Source of the DNA: UBA5614 sp034678545
Lineage (GTDB): Bacteria; Cloacimonadota; Cloacimonadia; Cloacimonadales; Cloacimonadaceae
Direction of reading: 5' to 3'
Length of the DNA: 6,014 nucleotides
Assembly (NCBI GenBank): GCA_034678545.1
Contig: JAXDBS010000064.1
Location: 1 to 6,014 of the forward strand
A program made the translations under genes and the position numbers. Within the stretch, counting starts at the first letter, position 1. Every line of letters starts with the position of its first letter. The notes below the pieces were generated by a model. That model had not been told where the DNA came from. It saw only the letters and a list, made by a program, of their open reading frames with translations, and did not search any database. This document shows, piece by piece, positions 5,836 to 6,014 of the stretch.

Positions 5836-5931
5836 ATCCGGCCAGGGTCGCGCTCAGGAGGTTATCACTTTATCAAGCCGGCCTGTGACTTTGCCTTGTG
5901 ATGGAAGCGTGCGTCCGCCCTGAGTGACGGA

Positions 5932-6014
5932 GGGGGGGGGGGGGGGGGGAACATGGAAACCACCAAAAAAAATTAAACCAAAAACCCAAAAAAAAAAAAA
6001 ACAACATTTTAGTA
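5932..6014. other. Probable low-quality contig or read end (18-G run, A-rich tail)
   Basis: Positions 5932-5949 are 18 consecutive G, followed by 65 nt that are overwhelmingly A with a few C and T, including a 14-A run at 5988-6001. This composition is unlike anything else in the window and is the typical look of the failing end of a sequencing read or of unpolished assembly. It should not be interpreted biologically. Confidence 0.8.

Larger units (their letters stand above)
5325..5931. other. Non-coding flank with no supported gene
   Basis: About 600 nt upstream of the mmd operon hold no convincing gene. The open frames are short (65 codons at most), have no good ribosome binding site or recognisable protein, and lie across repeats and hairpins. 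No tRNA or rRNA pattern was found by eye. What can be seen is a CCGGT-cac-ACCGG mini-palindrome (5348-5360), a heptamer/palindrome element (5424-5458), a GC-rich hairpin (5567-5584), a CA run (5632-5640) and a terminator-like hairpin (5811-5835). A degraded gene or a gene hidden by sequencing errors near the right edge cannot be ruled out. Confidence 0.6.

Noticed and set aside
5740..5931. Open stretches near the right edge on both strands that read somewhat protein-like
   Set aside because: No start codon with a ribosome binding site, no known family, competing frames look equally plausible, and the adjoining sequence is of doubtful quality.
5932..6014. Poly-G/poly-A tract as a functional element such as a G-quadruplex
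   Set aside because: Position at the very end and abrupt composition change make sequencing artefact far more likely.

Overview
The window shows a tightly packed cluster of six genes, all on the minus strand and transcribed from right to left. To its right lies about 0.75 kb that is almost certainly non-coding and ends in low-quality sequence. In transcription order the genes are: an acyl-CoA carboxyltransferase of the MmdA type (3698-5248); a secreted/membrane OadG-like small subunit with an unusual extracytoplasmic domain (2839-3687); a biotin carrier protein with two biotinyl domains (2105-2818); an OadB/MmdB sodium-pumping membrane decarboxylase (972-2099); an ABC-2 exporter ATPase of the NatA type (142-906); and the start of its NatB-like permease, which runs off the left edge (1-152).

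The first four genes make a complete sodium-translocating decarboxylase, most likely methylmalonyl-CoA decarboxylase. MmdA moves the carboxyl group from (S)-methylmalonyl-CoA to biotin on the carrier. MmdB then decarboxylates carboxybiotin in the membrane and exports Na+, and the OadG-like protein anchors the complex. The gaps between these genes are 10, 20 and 5 nt, which implies one transcript and some translational coupling. The NatAB-type exporter follows after 65 nt and may be co-transcribed, so the locus may be built around sodium export. The NatAB substrate cannot be read from the sequence.

Two subunits depart from the textbook pump. The carrier has two full biotinyl domains, each with its own AMKM lysine; as I remember the family, MmdC has one. 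The small subunit has a Sec signal peptide and a gapless 59-residue tandem repeat placed outside the membrane, ahead of the usual OadG-like transmembrane helix and cytoplasmic tail. These are the most interesting features of the window.

The right flank (5249-6014) has a candidate promoter and two inverted repeats just upstream of mmdA, then some 600 nt with hairpins and short degenerate repeats but no convincing gene. The last 80 or so bases (an 18-G run followed by an A-rich tail) look like the bad end of a sequencing read or contig.

The organism is probably an anaerobic, propionate-metabolising bacterium (fermenter or syntroph) with moderately GC-rich coding DNA. The gene set would fit Cloacimonadota-like or other environmental anaerobes, but the taxonomic guess is weak.
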